DNA of 9,421 bases from Massilia sp. UBA2709 (GTDB lineage: Bacteria > Pseudomonadota > Gammaproteobacteria > Burkholderiales > Burkholderiaceae_D). The notes beneath the pieces are model-generated. The model saw only the letters and a program-made list of their open reading frames with translations. It did not search any database and was not told the DNA's origin. Made by a program: the position numbers and the translations under genes. The stretch's first letter is position 1, and each line of letters opens with the position of its first letter. The stretch spans positions 1 to 9,421 of the forward strand of contig DEKZ01000240.1 of assembly GCA_002354135.1 (NCBI GenBank), given 5' to 3'. Shown in pieces: positions 1-9,421 of the stretch.

Positions 1-16
1 TATTGAAACATCACAG

Positions 17-1150
17 CTAGCGCGCCAGCAAATGCGGCCCGATTTCGCGCACACTCTTCACCCCGGTCAGGACCATGTTGGTGCGCAAGTCCTTTTCGAG
101 GATGGCGAACAGGCGCTCGACCCCGGCCTGGCCGCCGACCGCGAGCGCGTAGACGAAGGCGCGGCCGAGCAGCACGCCGTCGGCGCCGAGGGCCAGCATG
201 CGGAACACGTCAGTACCGGTGCGCACGCCGCCGTCGGCGAAGATCGTCATCTTGCCCTTCACCGCCTCGGCAATCGCCGGCAAGGCCTGGGCGGTCGAGA
301 TGGCGCCGTCGAGCTGGCGGCCGCCATGGTTCGAGACGACGATGCCGTCGGCGCCGAAGGCCAGGGCGTCGCGCGCGTCGTCGGTGTCGAGGACGCCCTT
401 GATGATCAGCTTGCCCGGCCACTCGTCGCGGATCCATTGCAGGTCCTGCCAGGTGATGGCCGGATCGAAGTTCGAACCGAGCCAGCCGATATAGTCTTCC
501 AGGCCGGTGGCGTGGCCGCGGTAGGCCGAGATGTTGCCCAGGTCGTGGGGCCGTCCCAGCAGGCCGACATCCAGGGCCCAGCGCGGATGCAGCATGGCCT
601 GGAACACGCGCCGCATCGGGCCGTTCGGCCCGCTCATGCCGCTGTGGGCGTCGCGGTAGCGCGCGCCGGGGACCGGCATGTCGACCGTGAACACCAGCGT
701 GGTCGCGCCCAGTTCGGCCGCGCGCCGCATGACGTCGCGCATGAAGGCGCGGTCCTTCAGCACGTACAGCTGGAACCAGATCGGCCGCGAGGCCTGGGCC
801 GCCACCTCGGCCAGCGAACACACCGACACCGTCGACTGGATGAAGGGAATCTTGCGCTGGCAGGCCGCGCGCACCGCCTGGATTTCCCCGCGCCGTGCGT
901 ACATGCCGGCCAGGCCGATCGGCGCCAGCGCGATCGGCAGCTCGTGACGCTGGCCGTACCAGTCGACCGTCAGGTCGAGGTCTTCCGAGCCGCGCAGCAC
1001 GCGCTGGCGCAGCTTCACGTCCTGCAGGTCGGCGACGTTGGCGCGCAGGGTCTGCTCGGCGCCGGCGCCGCCGTCGAGATAGTGGAACAGGAAGGGCGGA
1101 AGCTTGCGGCGGGCGGCTTCCCGGAAGTCGGTTGCGGATGAAATGATCAT
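17..1150 (-). CDS. lldD: FMN-dependent L-lactate dehydrogenase (LldD)
   Basis: Oxidises L-lactate to pyruvate and passes electrons to the respiratory quinone pool; a peripheral enzyme of the inner membrane. The 377-residue product aligns from its first residues with E. coli LldD as I remember it (start MIISSATDFR, then LPPFLFHYLDGGA). Active-site residues of the alpha-hydroxy-acid oxidase family are present at E. coli numbering: Tyr24, Tyr129, Thr155, Lys251, and His275 and Arg278 in the SNHGGRQLDG motif. The FMN phosphate-binding region ADGGVRTG...GADGVLLGRAF lies at about 305-332. I chose the ATG at 1148-1150 because homology begins there. An upstream in-frame ATG (1196-1198) would add 16 unrelated residues. 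The ribosome site is weak (GGAC about 10 nt upstream). The C-terminus is about 20 residues shorter than the 396-residue E. coli protein. The gene lies 88 bp downstream of the regulator on the same strand, so it is probably cotranscribed. Identity is secure. Confidence 0.96.
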   Translation of the reverse strand: MIISSATDFREAARRKLPPFLFHYLDGGAGAEQTLRANVADLQDVKLRQRVLRGSEDLDLTVDWYGQRHELPIALAPIGLAGMYARRGEIQAVRAACQRKIPFIQSTVSVCSLAEVAAQASRPIWFQLYVLKDRAFMRDVMRRAAELGATTLVFTVDMPVPGARYRDAHSGMSGPNGPMRRVFQAMLHPRWALDVGLLGRPHDLGNISAYRGHATGLEDYIGWLGSNFDPAITWQDLQWIRDEWPGKLIIKGVLDTDDARDALAFGADGIVVSNHGGRQLDGAISTAQALPAIAEAVKGKMTIFADGGVRTGTDVFRMLALGADGVLLGRAFVYALAVGGQAGVERLFAILEKDLRTNMVLTGVKSVREIGPHLLAR

Positions 1151-1238
1151 GTCAGATAGGGTCCAGGCTGCTAAGGTTATTGTTCCGCGATACGTCACAT
1201 TGCTGATCCACTGCGTTTGTCGGGCGGGCGCGCCGCGG

Positions 1239-2057
1239 CTAGCGATGCCCCTCCCCCACCTGCTTCAATACATCCTCTTCCGACTTCGCCAGCTTGCGCG
1301 CCACTTCGCGGCTTGCGTCGCTCCAGGATTCGACATCGGCGCCGCGGATGCGCGCCGCGACGTTGGCGATGTGGCCGCGCGCCGCGTTGCGGGCGCCCTC
1401 GGCGTCCTGGCGGTCGATCGCCTCGGCCACGGCGCGGTGCTCGTCCCGCAGCAGCGTCTTGATGTCGCCGAAGCGCGGCTCGTTCATGCGGCCGAGCGTG
1501 ATGGCTTCGCGCAGGAACTGGCGCAGGAAGCCGAGCAGCGAGGTGTAGAGCGGGTTGCCGGTCGCGTCGGCGATCGCGTTGTGGAACGCGAGGTCCTCGT
1601 CGACGCCGCTGTGGCCGGCCGCCACCGCCTCGTCGATGGCGCGCAGCGCGCGCTGGATGTCCTCGTTCTGCGTGCTGGTGCGGCGCTCGGCCGCGAGGGC
1701 AGCCACCTCGCCTTCCAGCCCGCTGCGTACTTCCATCACGCGCAGCACGGCCGGCACCAGGCCGTCGATGTCGACGTCGATCTGGAAGCGCGGCGGCTGG
1801 ACCGCGCCGACGATCAGCGTGCCCTTGCCCTGGTGGGTGGCCACGATGCCTTCCGCCTTCAGGCGCGACACGGCCTCGCGGATCACGGTGCGGCTGACGC
1901 TGAAGCGCAGCGCCAGCGCCGCCTCCGACGGCAGGCGCTCGCCCGCGGCGAACTCGCCGCTCCTGATCTTTTCGAGGAGTACTTCCGTCACGCGATCGGC
2001 CAGGGTCGCAGGCAGCCCCAGCGATTCGTTTGGTTTGCTTTCCATGCGTGACTCCAT
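1239..2057 (-). CDS. lldR: GntR/FadR-type (FCD) regulator of lactate use, LldR-like
   Basis: Predicted ligand-responsive repressor of the lactate genes on both sides. The 272-residue protein has an N-terminal winged helix-turn-helix at about 18-85 (RLPSEAALALRFSVSRTVIR, with the recognition helix around 54-68, then the wing HQGKGT). An all-helical FCD effector domain follows at about 105-235. The FCD metal/ligand residues are visible: Asp155 and His159 in DEDLAFHNAIADATGN, His207 in DEHRAVAEAI, and His229 in ARGHIANV. The ATG at 2055-2057 is preferred over the in-frame ATG at 2043-2045 because AGAGGA lies 7 nt upstream of it. The gene is divergent from lldP and precedes lldD, the usual context of LldR. 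PdhR is a close relative and sequence alone does not separate them; the assignment to lactate rests on the neighbours. Confidence 0.88.
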   Translation of the reverse strand: MESRMESKPNESLGLPATLADRVTEVLLEKIRSGEFAAGERLPSEAALALRFSVSRTVIREAVSRLKAEGIVATHQGKGTLIVGAVQPPRFQIDVDIDGLVPAVLRVMEVRSGLEGEVAALAAERRTSTQNEDIQRALRAIDEAVAAGHSGVDEDLAFHNAIADATGNPLYTSLLGFLRQFLREAITLGRMNEPRFGDIKTLLRDEHRAVAEAIDRQDAEGARNAARGHIANVAARIRGADVESWSDASREVARKLAKSEEDVLKQVGEGHR

Positions 2058-2064
2058 TGCAACA

Positions 2065-2070
2065 TCCTCT
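2065..2070 (-). promoter_or_regulatory. Ribosome binding site of the lldR-like gene
   Basis: AGAGGA on the minus strand, 7 nt before the ATG at 2055-2057. It decides the start in favour of the longer of two in-frame ATGs four codons apart. Confidence 0.7.
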
Positions 2071-2088
2071 TACCGCGTCAAAACTCGA

Positions 2089-2118
2089 TTGACAATTATA
2101 AATGCACTTACCTAAACT
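2089..2118 (+). promoter_or_regulatory. Predicted sigma70-type promoter for lldP and the GlcD-like gene
   Basis: A perfect -35 hexamer TTGACA (2089-2094) is followed after 18 bp by TAAACT (2113-2118, 4 of 6 matches to the -10 consensus). The expected start point is near 2125, giving a leader of about 150 nt before lldP. The inverted repeat at 2127-2160 would lie right at the start of transcription, a typical repression position. This is prediction from hexamers only. Confidence 0.5.
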
Positions 2119-2123
2119 GTAAC
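2095..2123 (-). promoter_or_regulatory. Predicted sigma70-type promoter for lldR-lldD
   Basis: Read leftward, GTTACA (2123-2118, 4 of 6 to TTGACA) is followed after 17 bp by a perfect TATAAT (2100-2095). The expected start point is near 2088, about 30 nt before the lldR ATG. It overlaps the rightward promoter almost completely, and the inverted repeat at 2127-2160 lies just upstream of its -35. Confidence 0.5.
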
Positions 2124-2126
2124 GAA

Positions 2127-2160
2127 CAACTTGTATGACATGTGATTGTCATACAAGTTG
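2127..2160. promoter_or_regulatory. Perfect 14-bp inverted repeat, probable LldR operator
   Basis: CAACTTGTATGACA (2127-2140) and its exact reverse complement (2147-2160) flank the 6-bp spacer TGTGAT. Each arm contains TGT-N3-ACA (centres at 2136 and 2151, 15 bp apart), close to the TnGTnnnACnA operator form of FCD-type GntR regulators. So this may be two dimer sites or one large site. It sits between the lldR and lldP genes at the predicted lldP start point. Binding by the neighbouring regulator is inferred. Confidence 0.75.
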
Positions 2161-2214
2161 GAAAGAGCCGCTGAACAAGACGCCCATCGCGATTCACGGC
2201 CCGGCGCCGCCATC

Positions 2215-2247
2215 GCCAGCCCGACTATTACAAGCAAAAGGGCTGGC
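2215..2247 (+). other. Hairpin in the lldP leader
   Basis: GCCAGCCC (2215-2222) pairs perfectly with GGGCTGGC (2240-2247) across a 17-nt A-rich loop. It ends 13 nt before the GAGGAG ribosome site (2261-2266) of lldP. There is no T-run after it, so it is not an intrinsic terminator. A role in mRNA stability or translation is possible but unproven. Confidence 0.4.
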
Positions 2248-2276
2248 CGAACGACAATCTGAGGAGACCTAGAAGC

Positions 2277-3932
<1,656 letters not shown>

Positions 3933-3958
3933 GCGCAGCATCACTGTAAGGAAACAGC

Positions 3959-5446
3959 ATGAAGATGTCCCTCGATACCGACAAGCTGGCGGCCCGGCGC
4001 CGCCAGGTCGCGGAGGCCCTGCGGCGGGTGCTGCCGGCGCGTTGCGTGCTCGCCGACACCGAAGACACCCGCCCCTATGAATGCGACGGCCTGTCGGCCT
4101 ACCGCCAGTTGCCGATGGTCGTGGCCCTGCCGGAAACCGAGCAGCAGGTCATCGACGTGCTGGCGGTCTGCCGCGCGCTGCAGGTGCCGATCGTGCCGCG
4201 CGGCGCCGGTACCGGCCTGTCGGGCGGGGCGATGCCGATCGCGGACGGACTCGTGCTGTCGACCGCCAAGCTGAACAAGATCGTGCGCGTCGATGCCTAC
4301 TCGCGCACCGCCGTCGTCCAGCCTGGCGTGCGCAACCTCGCCATCTCCGAGGCGGCCGCGCCCCACGGCCTCTACTACGCGCCCGATCCCTCGTCCCAGA
4401 TCGCCTGCAGCATCGGCGGCAACGTGGCCGAGAACTCCGGCGGCGTGCATTGCCTCAAATACGGCCTGACCGTGCACAACGTGCTGCGCGTGCGCGTCGT
4501 CACCATCGACGGCGATGTCGTCGAGCTGGGCAGCGAGGCGCCGGATGCGCCCGGCCTCGACCTGCTGGCGTTGTTCATCGGCTCCGAAGGGATGCTGGGC
4601 GTGGTCACCGAAGTCACCGTCAAGCTGGTGCCGAAACCGGCGGCGGCCCAGGTGATCATGGCTTCCTTCGACGACGTGGTCACCGGCGGCAACGCGGTGG
4701 CGAGTGTCATCGCGGCCGGCATCATCCCGGCCGGCCTGGAGATGATGGACCGCACCTCCTCGCGCATGGTCGAGCCCTTCGTGAAGGCCGGCTACGACAC
4801 CGACGCGGCCGCCATCCTGCTGTGCGAGGCCGACGGCACCGCGCTCGAAGTGGCCGAGGAGATCGAGCGCATGTCCGAGGTGCTGCAGGCGGCCGGCGCC
4901 AGCGCCATCGCCGTGTCGCAGAACGAGGCCGAGCGCCTGCGCTTCTGGTCCGGACGCAAGAACGCCTTCCCGGCGGCAGGCCGCATCTCGCCCGACTACT
5001 ACTGCATGGATGGCACCATCCCGCGCAAGCACCTGGCCCATGTCCTGACCAGCATCGAGCAGATGGAAACCGTCTACGGCCTGCGCTGCGCCAATGTGTT
5101 CCACGCGGGCGACGGCAACATGCACCCGCTGATCCTGTTCGATGCGAACAAGCCGGGCGAATTCGAACGCGCCGAGGAATTCGGCGCCGCGATCCTGGCC
5201 CTGTGCGTGGAAGTCGGCGGGACGATTACCGGCGAGCACGGGGTCGGTATCGAGAAGATCAATTCGATGTGCGTGCAGTTTTCGAGCGCCGAGCTGGAAG
5301 CCTTCCACGCCGTCAAGCGCGCCTTCGACCCGCAGCGCCTGCTCAACCCCGACAAGGCCATCCCGACGCTGAACCGCTGCGCCGAGTTCGGCAAGATGCA
5401 CGTTACTGCCGGCCTCACCCGCTTCGCGGACCTGCCGCGCTTCTGA
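3959..5446 (+). CDS. glcD: GlcD-type FAD-linked oxidase (glycolate / D-lactate dehydrogenase)
   Basis: Flavoprotein of the VAO/PCMH family that oxidises a 2-hydroxy acid (glycolate or D-lactate) to the 2-oxo acid. The 495-residue product follows E. coli GlcD nearly end to end from memory. Shared blocks include PYECDGLSAYR at 39-49, the FAD-binding loop PRGAGTGLSGGA at 80-91, YYAPDPSSQIACSIGGNVAE at 139-158, GSEGMLGVVTEVT at 208-220, HAGDGNMHP at 382-390 and GEHGVG at 425-430. His382, His389 and His427 are the likely metal/substrate ligands. TAAGGA (3947-3952) lies 6 nt before the ATG, and the gene is 26 bp after lldP, so the two are cotranscribed. The glycolate oxidase partners GlcE and GlcF do not follow, and this protein has no C-terminal iron-sulphur domain. 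Its electron acceptor is therefore unclear, and D-lactate is as likely a substrate as glycolate in this setting. Confidence 0.88.
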   Translation: MKMSLDTDKLAARRRQVAEALRRVLPARCVLADTEDTRPYECDGLSAYRQLPMVVALPETEQQVIDVLAVCRALQVPIVPRGAGTGLSGGAMPIADGLVLSTAKLNKIVRVDAYSRTAVVQPGVRNLAISEAAAPHGLYYAPDPSSQIACSIGGNVAENSGGVHCLKYGLTVHNVLRVRVVTIDGDVVELGSEAPDAPGLDLLALFIGSEGMLGVVTEVTVKLVPKPAAAQVIMASFDDVVTGGNAVASVIAAGIIPAGLEMMDRTSSRMVEPFVKAGYDTDAAAILLCEADGTALEVAEEIERMSEVLQAAGASAIAVSQNEAERLRFWSGRKNAFPAAGRISPDYYCMDGTIPRKHLAHVLTSIEQMETVYGLRCANVFHAGDGNMHPLILFDANKPGEFERAEEFGAAILALCVEVGGTITGEHGVGIEKINSMCVQFSSAELEAFHAVKRAFDPQRLLNPDKAIPTLNRCAEFGKMHVTAGLTRFADLPRF

Positions 5447-5460
5447 AGCGGCTAACCAAA

Positions 5461-5560
5461 CCCTATGGCAGCGTTGCATCGTCTCGCCGTACGTTCGTAC
5501 TGTCTTCGACGATGCGCCTTGCCCTAGGGCTGTTTTTAGGCGCTCGGAAGGCTTATAGGG
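5461..5560. repeat. 100-nt intergenic element with nested inverted repeats
   Basis: The ends are a 6-bp inverted repeat, CCCTAT (5461-5466) and ATAGGG (5555-5560). Inside are a perfect 8-bp stem GCATCGTC/GACGATGC (5476-5483 with 5508-5515) and, in its loop, GTACG-TT-CGTAC (5489-5500). A further 6-bp stem GCGCCT/AGGCGC (5514-5519 with 5538-5543) encloses the palindrome GCCCTAGGGC (5521-5530). It fills the gap between two convergent genes. The design resembles a dispersed intergenic repeat, and I have an unverified impression that similar sequences recur in Oxalobacteraceae genomes. Only one copy is in this window. Confidence 0.5.
5514..5543 (+). terminator. Possible terminator of the lldP-glcD transcript
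   Basis: The palindrome GCCCTAGGGC (5521-5530) is followed by TGTTTTT (5531-5537), and both lie within a larger GCGCCT/AGGCGC stem. It sits about 75 nt after the glcD stop codon. The inner stem is short if a normal loop is allowed, so this is a weak intrinsic terminator candidate, supported mainly by its place between convergent genes. Confidence 0.3.
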
Positions 5561-5561
5561 C

Positions 5562-6946
<1,385 letters not shown>

Positions 6947-6950
<4 letters not shown>

Positions 6951-9115
6951 TTGGATCCCTTTGTAGCCGTCGGCGCGGCGTCGATGACGTCCACGTCCTT
7001 CGGGCCGAAGAAGAAGTCGAGCGGCGCGTGCAGGAAACGCCGGCCGAGGGCGCGCAGCAGCAGGATGCCGCGCGTGAAGCGGATCTTGCGCGCCCGCAGC
7101 GCCACCGACAGCGCGAGGTGGAAGCTGACCACCAGGTTGACGGCGCCGATCAGCGCCACGCCCGCCGCGGCGTTGGCGATCATCGGCCAGCTCATCTGGT
7201 AGTCGAGGCCGACCAGGGCGGTGGCGAAGTTGGCGGTCGAGAAGGTGACGTGGCGGATGTCGAGCGGCAGGCCGAGCAGGTAGCCGACGGTGCCGGTGGT
7301 GCCGAGCAGGATGCCGAAGAAGAAGTTACCCATCAGGCCGCCCAGGTTGTCCTCGACGTACACCGACAGGCGCGCGCGGCGCTGTGTTCCCAGCACCCAG
7401 CCGAGCCAGCGCAGCTGCCGCACCCGCTGGCCCATGCGGGTGTAGAGGGCCTTGTTGTCGTAGTAGCCGGAAATCAGCCCGGCGACGAACAGCCAGACCC
7501 CGGCAATGGCCGCATAGAACAGCGCTGGCGTGTGGATCGGGTCGATGTCGTGCAGCAGGTGGTGGGCCTTCTCGGGCGTGACCAGGTGGTGGCCCATCAT
7601 CTGCTGGTAGGCGATGGCGATCACCAGCGCGGTGGGGAAGGCGACCACGACGTTGCCCAGCACCGAGACGATCTGCGTGCGGAACACCTTGTTGACCAGT
7701 TCGGCCATGCTGTCGAAGTCGATGTCGCGCCCGTCGCGGCTGTGCAGGCCGGCGGCGATGCGCTGGGCCGTCATGGCCGGCTGCTTGGTGGCGATGGTCC
7801 AGTGCAGCATGTGCACGAGCATGAAGCCGAGCGAATAGTTCATGCTGAACAGGAAGGATTCGACCAGGGGCGCGGCGCGCAGGTAGCTCAGCAGGATCTT
7901 GAAGGTCGCCATGAAGCCGACGATGAAGCCGGCCCCGGCCGAGGCACCGAACATGCGGCGCAGGCCGCCGCGGCTTTCGGCGATGTAGTGCTCGCCGGTG
8001 CGGCTGGCGTTTTCCGTGACATTGCGCGCCAGCAGGTCGATGTTGTCGCGGAACAGCCCGCTCACCTGGTACTTGGTGTTGTGCGCCTCGACCAGTTCCT
8101 GGGCCAGGGCCAGGGCGGCGGCGCGGCGCTGGCTGACAACCGGCGGCACGCTCGGGGTGGTGGTCGCCGGCAGCAGGGTGCCGGTGTAGCCGGCGCCCAG
8201 TTCGATGCTGTCCTGCTCCGAGGTCTCGATCGGGGCCTCGATGGAGGCCGCCGCGGGAGCGGGCAGCGCGCGCGGCTGGGCCGCCTCGCTGACGTCGACC
8301 AGGAACAGCAGCTTGCGCAGGCGCCCGATGCTCTGGGTGATCGCCACCAGCACATAGGTCAGGGCGACGCTGGTGCCGAAGGACAGGGAATTGCGGCGGA
8401 TCTTGGCCACCACGTCCTCGCACTGGTCCAGCATCACGATCAGGTGGCGGGCGTCGTCGGGGCGCTCGGTCGTGCCGTCGAGATAGCGCCCGTAGGCGTC
8501 GAGGTAGGCGTTGACCTCGATGTTCTGCATCAGGAAGGGCGAATCGAAGTCCTCGATCTCGCTGTAGCTGTGCACCAGGCGCGGCTCGAGGCCGAGCGCG
8601 CAGATGCGGCAGGACAGGGTGCGGATGGCGTCGAGCATGCCGCTTACCGTGACGTAGCGCGCGCGGTCGGGCGCGGCGTCGCGCGGCGGCGGCGCATTGG
8701 CGACCACGTCGAACAGGGCCAGCCAGTCGGCGTCGGGCACCATGCGGATCCACTCGTGGTCGTCCTCGGCGTAGAGCACGCCGTCGAGGGCGTCGGACAG
8801 GTAGATGTCGTCGAGCGCAGGCGGCAGCACGCGGTAGGAAATGCGGCGCTTGAGCTCGGTGAAGAAACCGTCGTTCGACAGGATGCCGACGTCGCTGTAC
8901 AGGCTGGTATGGCGGCGCTTCTCGAGCAGGGTGACGATGTAGCTGCGCAGGGCCCAGGCCTGTTGCGGGTTCCCCTTCAATAACTGCGTGAGGGTGCGCA
9001 CGGCGGCGCGCGCATGTCCGCGGTCGCGCCGGCGCGGGCGCAGGCAGCAGACCAGCTCGACCAGCAGGTCGATGCGGTCGCTGTGCGGGTCGATGCGTTC
9101 GAGAATAGCGAGCAT
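6947..9115 (-). CDS. Gcr-family membrane protein (annotated 'site-specific recombinase')
   Basis: I recognise this as the Gcr / SpecificRecomb family (DUF-like, COG4389 type) common in beta-proteobacteria; its true function is not established. From the ATG at 9113-9115 the product is 722 residues. The N-terminal half (1-270) is soluble, helical and Arg/Leu-rich. An Ala/Pro/Thr-rich linker covers about 277-328. The C-terminal half has about six hydrophobic segments (near 390-412, 417-442, 483-505, 530-552, 594-618 and 644-672). I see neither a tyrosine-recombinase R-H-R-Y set nor a serine-resolvase motif, so the recombinase name is doubtful. An in-frame TTG at 9176-9178 would add 21 residues. 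I prefer the ATG because a possible -10 (TACACT, minus strand, 9146-9141) would place transcription start near 9135, inside that extension. Ribosome site signal is weak (GGAG 12 nt upstream). The stop overlaps the PLD gene by 4 bp (ATGA), so the two form an operon. Confidence 0.8.
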
Positions 9116-9230
9116 AAGTGGTCCGGTCTCCGGGATAGACAGTGTACGCGTGGGGCCGCCGGAAAATTGGTACGGCAACGAACAGACTGAGCAGGTGATG
9201 GCGATAAGTGAGCAAGAAGCAGGGCAAGAA

Positions 9231-9261
9231 GCGCCCCGGCTGCGCGGAGCAGCCCGGGCGC
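9231..9261 (-). terminator. GC-rich hairpin, probable terminator of the gene entering from the right
   Basis: GCGCCC-C-GGCTGC (9231-9243) pairs with GCAGCC-C-GGGCGC (9249-9261): two perfect 6-bp stems separated by one C-C mismatch, with a 5-nt loop. Read leftward it is followed by TTCTTGCCC, a poor but T-containing tail, and it lies about 50 nt after the stop codon at 9311-9313. It also insulates the Gcr-family operon that begins further left. The lack of a clean T-run lowers confidence in intrinsic termination. Confidence 0.55.
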
Positions 9262-9310
9262 GGGGGGCACTATAACCGATCGTGGCCGCCGCCGTGGAGA
9301 GCGGGAAGGT

Positions 9311-9421
9311 TCAGGTGAAGGAGAGCAGGAAGGTCGTGAACAGGAAGCCTGCGGCCCAGCAGCCGAAGCCGCAGGCCGCCGCCAGGCCGAGCGCGCCGTT
9401 CCAGCCGCGGCGCGCGTAGCG
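9311..9421 (-). CDS. 3' end of an unidentified gene, hydrophobic C-terminus (partial)
   Basis: Reading leftward from the window edge, an open frame of 36 codons ends in TGA at 9311-9313. It encodes a Gly/Ala/Phe-rich hydrophobic tail with LGLAAACGFGCWAAGFLF and ending TTFLLSFT, preceded by the basic stretch RYARRGW. This looks like the last membrane helix of an inner-membrane protein. Nearly every third codon position is G or C, as in the neighbouring genes, and a strong hairpin follows the stop. Both support real coding. The start and most of the gene are outside the window, so no family can be assigned. Confidence 0.5.
   Translation of the reverse strand, partial: RYARRGWNGALGLAAACGFGCWAAGFLFTTFLLSFT

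Noticed and set aside
32..1141. Long open frame on the plus strand opposite lldD
   Set aside because: His/Gln/Arg-rich composition with no family resemblance; a shadow of lldD caused by high GC in third positions. lldD on the other strand has all its active-site residues.
1151..1198. Sixteen-residue N-terminal extension of LldD from an upstream ATG
   Set aside because: Homology to LldD starts exactly at the internal Met (MIISSATDFR), and no better ribosome site precedes the upstream ATG.
2141..2155. TGTGA in the dyad spacer as a CRP site
   Set aside because: The second half-site (TCACA at the correct 6-bp spacing) is absent; the TGTGA is simply the spacer of the inverted repeat.
3941..5479. 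512-codon open frame on the minus strand opposite the GlcD-like gene
   Set aside because: Shadow frame with the same skewed composition; it would also cross the intergenic repeats. The plus-strand product is clearly GlcD-like.
7028..8983. 651-codon open frame on the plus strand opposite the Gcr-family gene
   Set aside because: Gln/Val/His/Arg-rich shadow without recognisable domains; the minus-strand frame has coherent membrane segments and an operon overlap.
9116..9178. TTG start adding 21 residues to the Gcr-family protein
   Set aside because: No ribosome site before the TTG, and the region looks like promoter/leader; the ATG at 9113-9115 begins a helical segment. Not fully excluded.
9269..9274. 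TATAGT on the minus strand as a -10 for the Gcr-family operon
   Set aside because: No reasonable -35 at 16-18 bp, and the strong hairpin at 9231-9261 would lie between it and the gene.

Overview
The window is GC-rich (AT-rich only around 2070-2160) and densely coded, with G/C in most third codon positions. The gene families (an E. coli-like lactate locus, a Gcr-family membrane protein, a ClsA/ClsB-type phospholipase D lipoprotein) suggest a betaproteobacterium. My impression is Oxalobacteraceae, of the Massilia/Duganella/Janthinobacterium type, but the sequence alone does not prove the genus.

Left part, 17-5446: a divergent lactate-utilisation locus. A GntR/FCD regulator (LldR-like, 1239-2057) and FMN-dependent L-lactate dehydrogenase (LldD, 17-1150) read leftward. 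L-lactate permease (LldP, 2277-3932) and a GlcD-type FAD oxidase (3959-5446) read rightward. The 219-bp space between them holds back-to-back sigma70-like promoters and a perfect 14-bp inverted repeat (2127-2160). That repeat sits just downstream of the predicted lldP start point and has the TGT-N3-ACA form expected of an FCD-type operator. The model is that lactate enters through LldP, L-lactate is oxidised to pyruvate by LldD, and the GlcD-like enzyme oxidises D-lactate and/or glycolate. LldR represses the locus until lactate is present. No glcE or glcF partner gene is in the window.

Middle, 5447-5561: the convergent gap between the GlcD-like gene and the next operon. It is almost filled by a 100-nt element (5461-5560) with nested inverted repeats and a T-run. 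It may be a dispersed intergenic repeat and/or a terminator.

Right part, 5562-9115, leftward: a two-gene unit. A Gcr-family protein (annotated in databases as a 'site-specific recombinase' but visibly a polytopic membrane protein) overlaps by ATGA a phospholipase D/cardiolipin synthase-like lipoprotein with two intact HKD motifs. A strong GC-rich hairpin (9231-9261) separates this unit from the 3' end of an unidentified leftward gene that encodes a small hydrophobic C-terminus (9311-9421).

There are no tRNA or rRNA genes, CRISPR arrays, insertion sequences or phage genes. Nothing here amounts to a clearly new system. The points most worth a second look are the operator and promoter arrangement, the orphan GlcD beside LldP, the structured 100-nt element, and the coupled Gcr/PLD pair.
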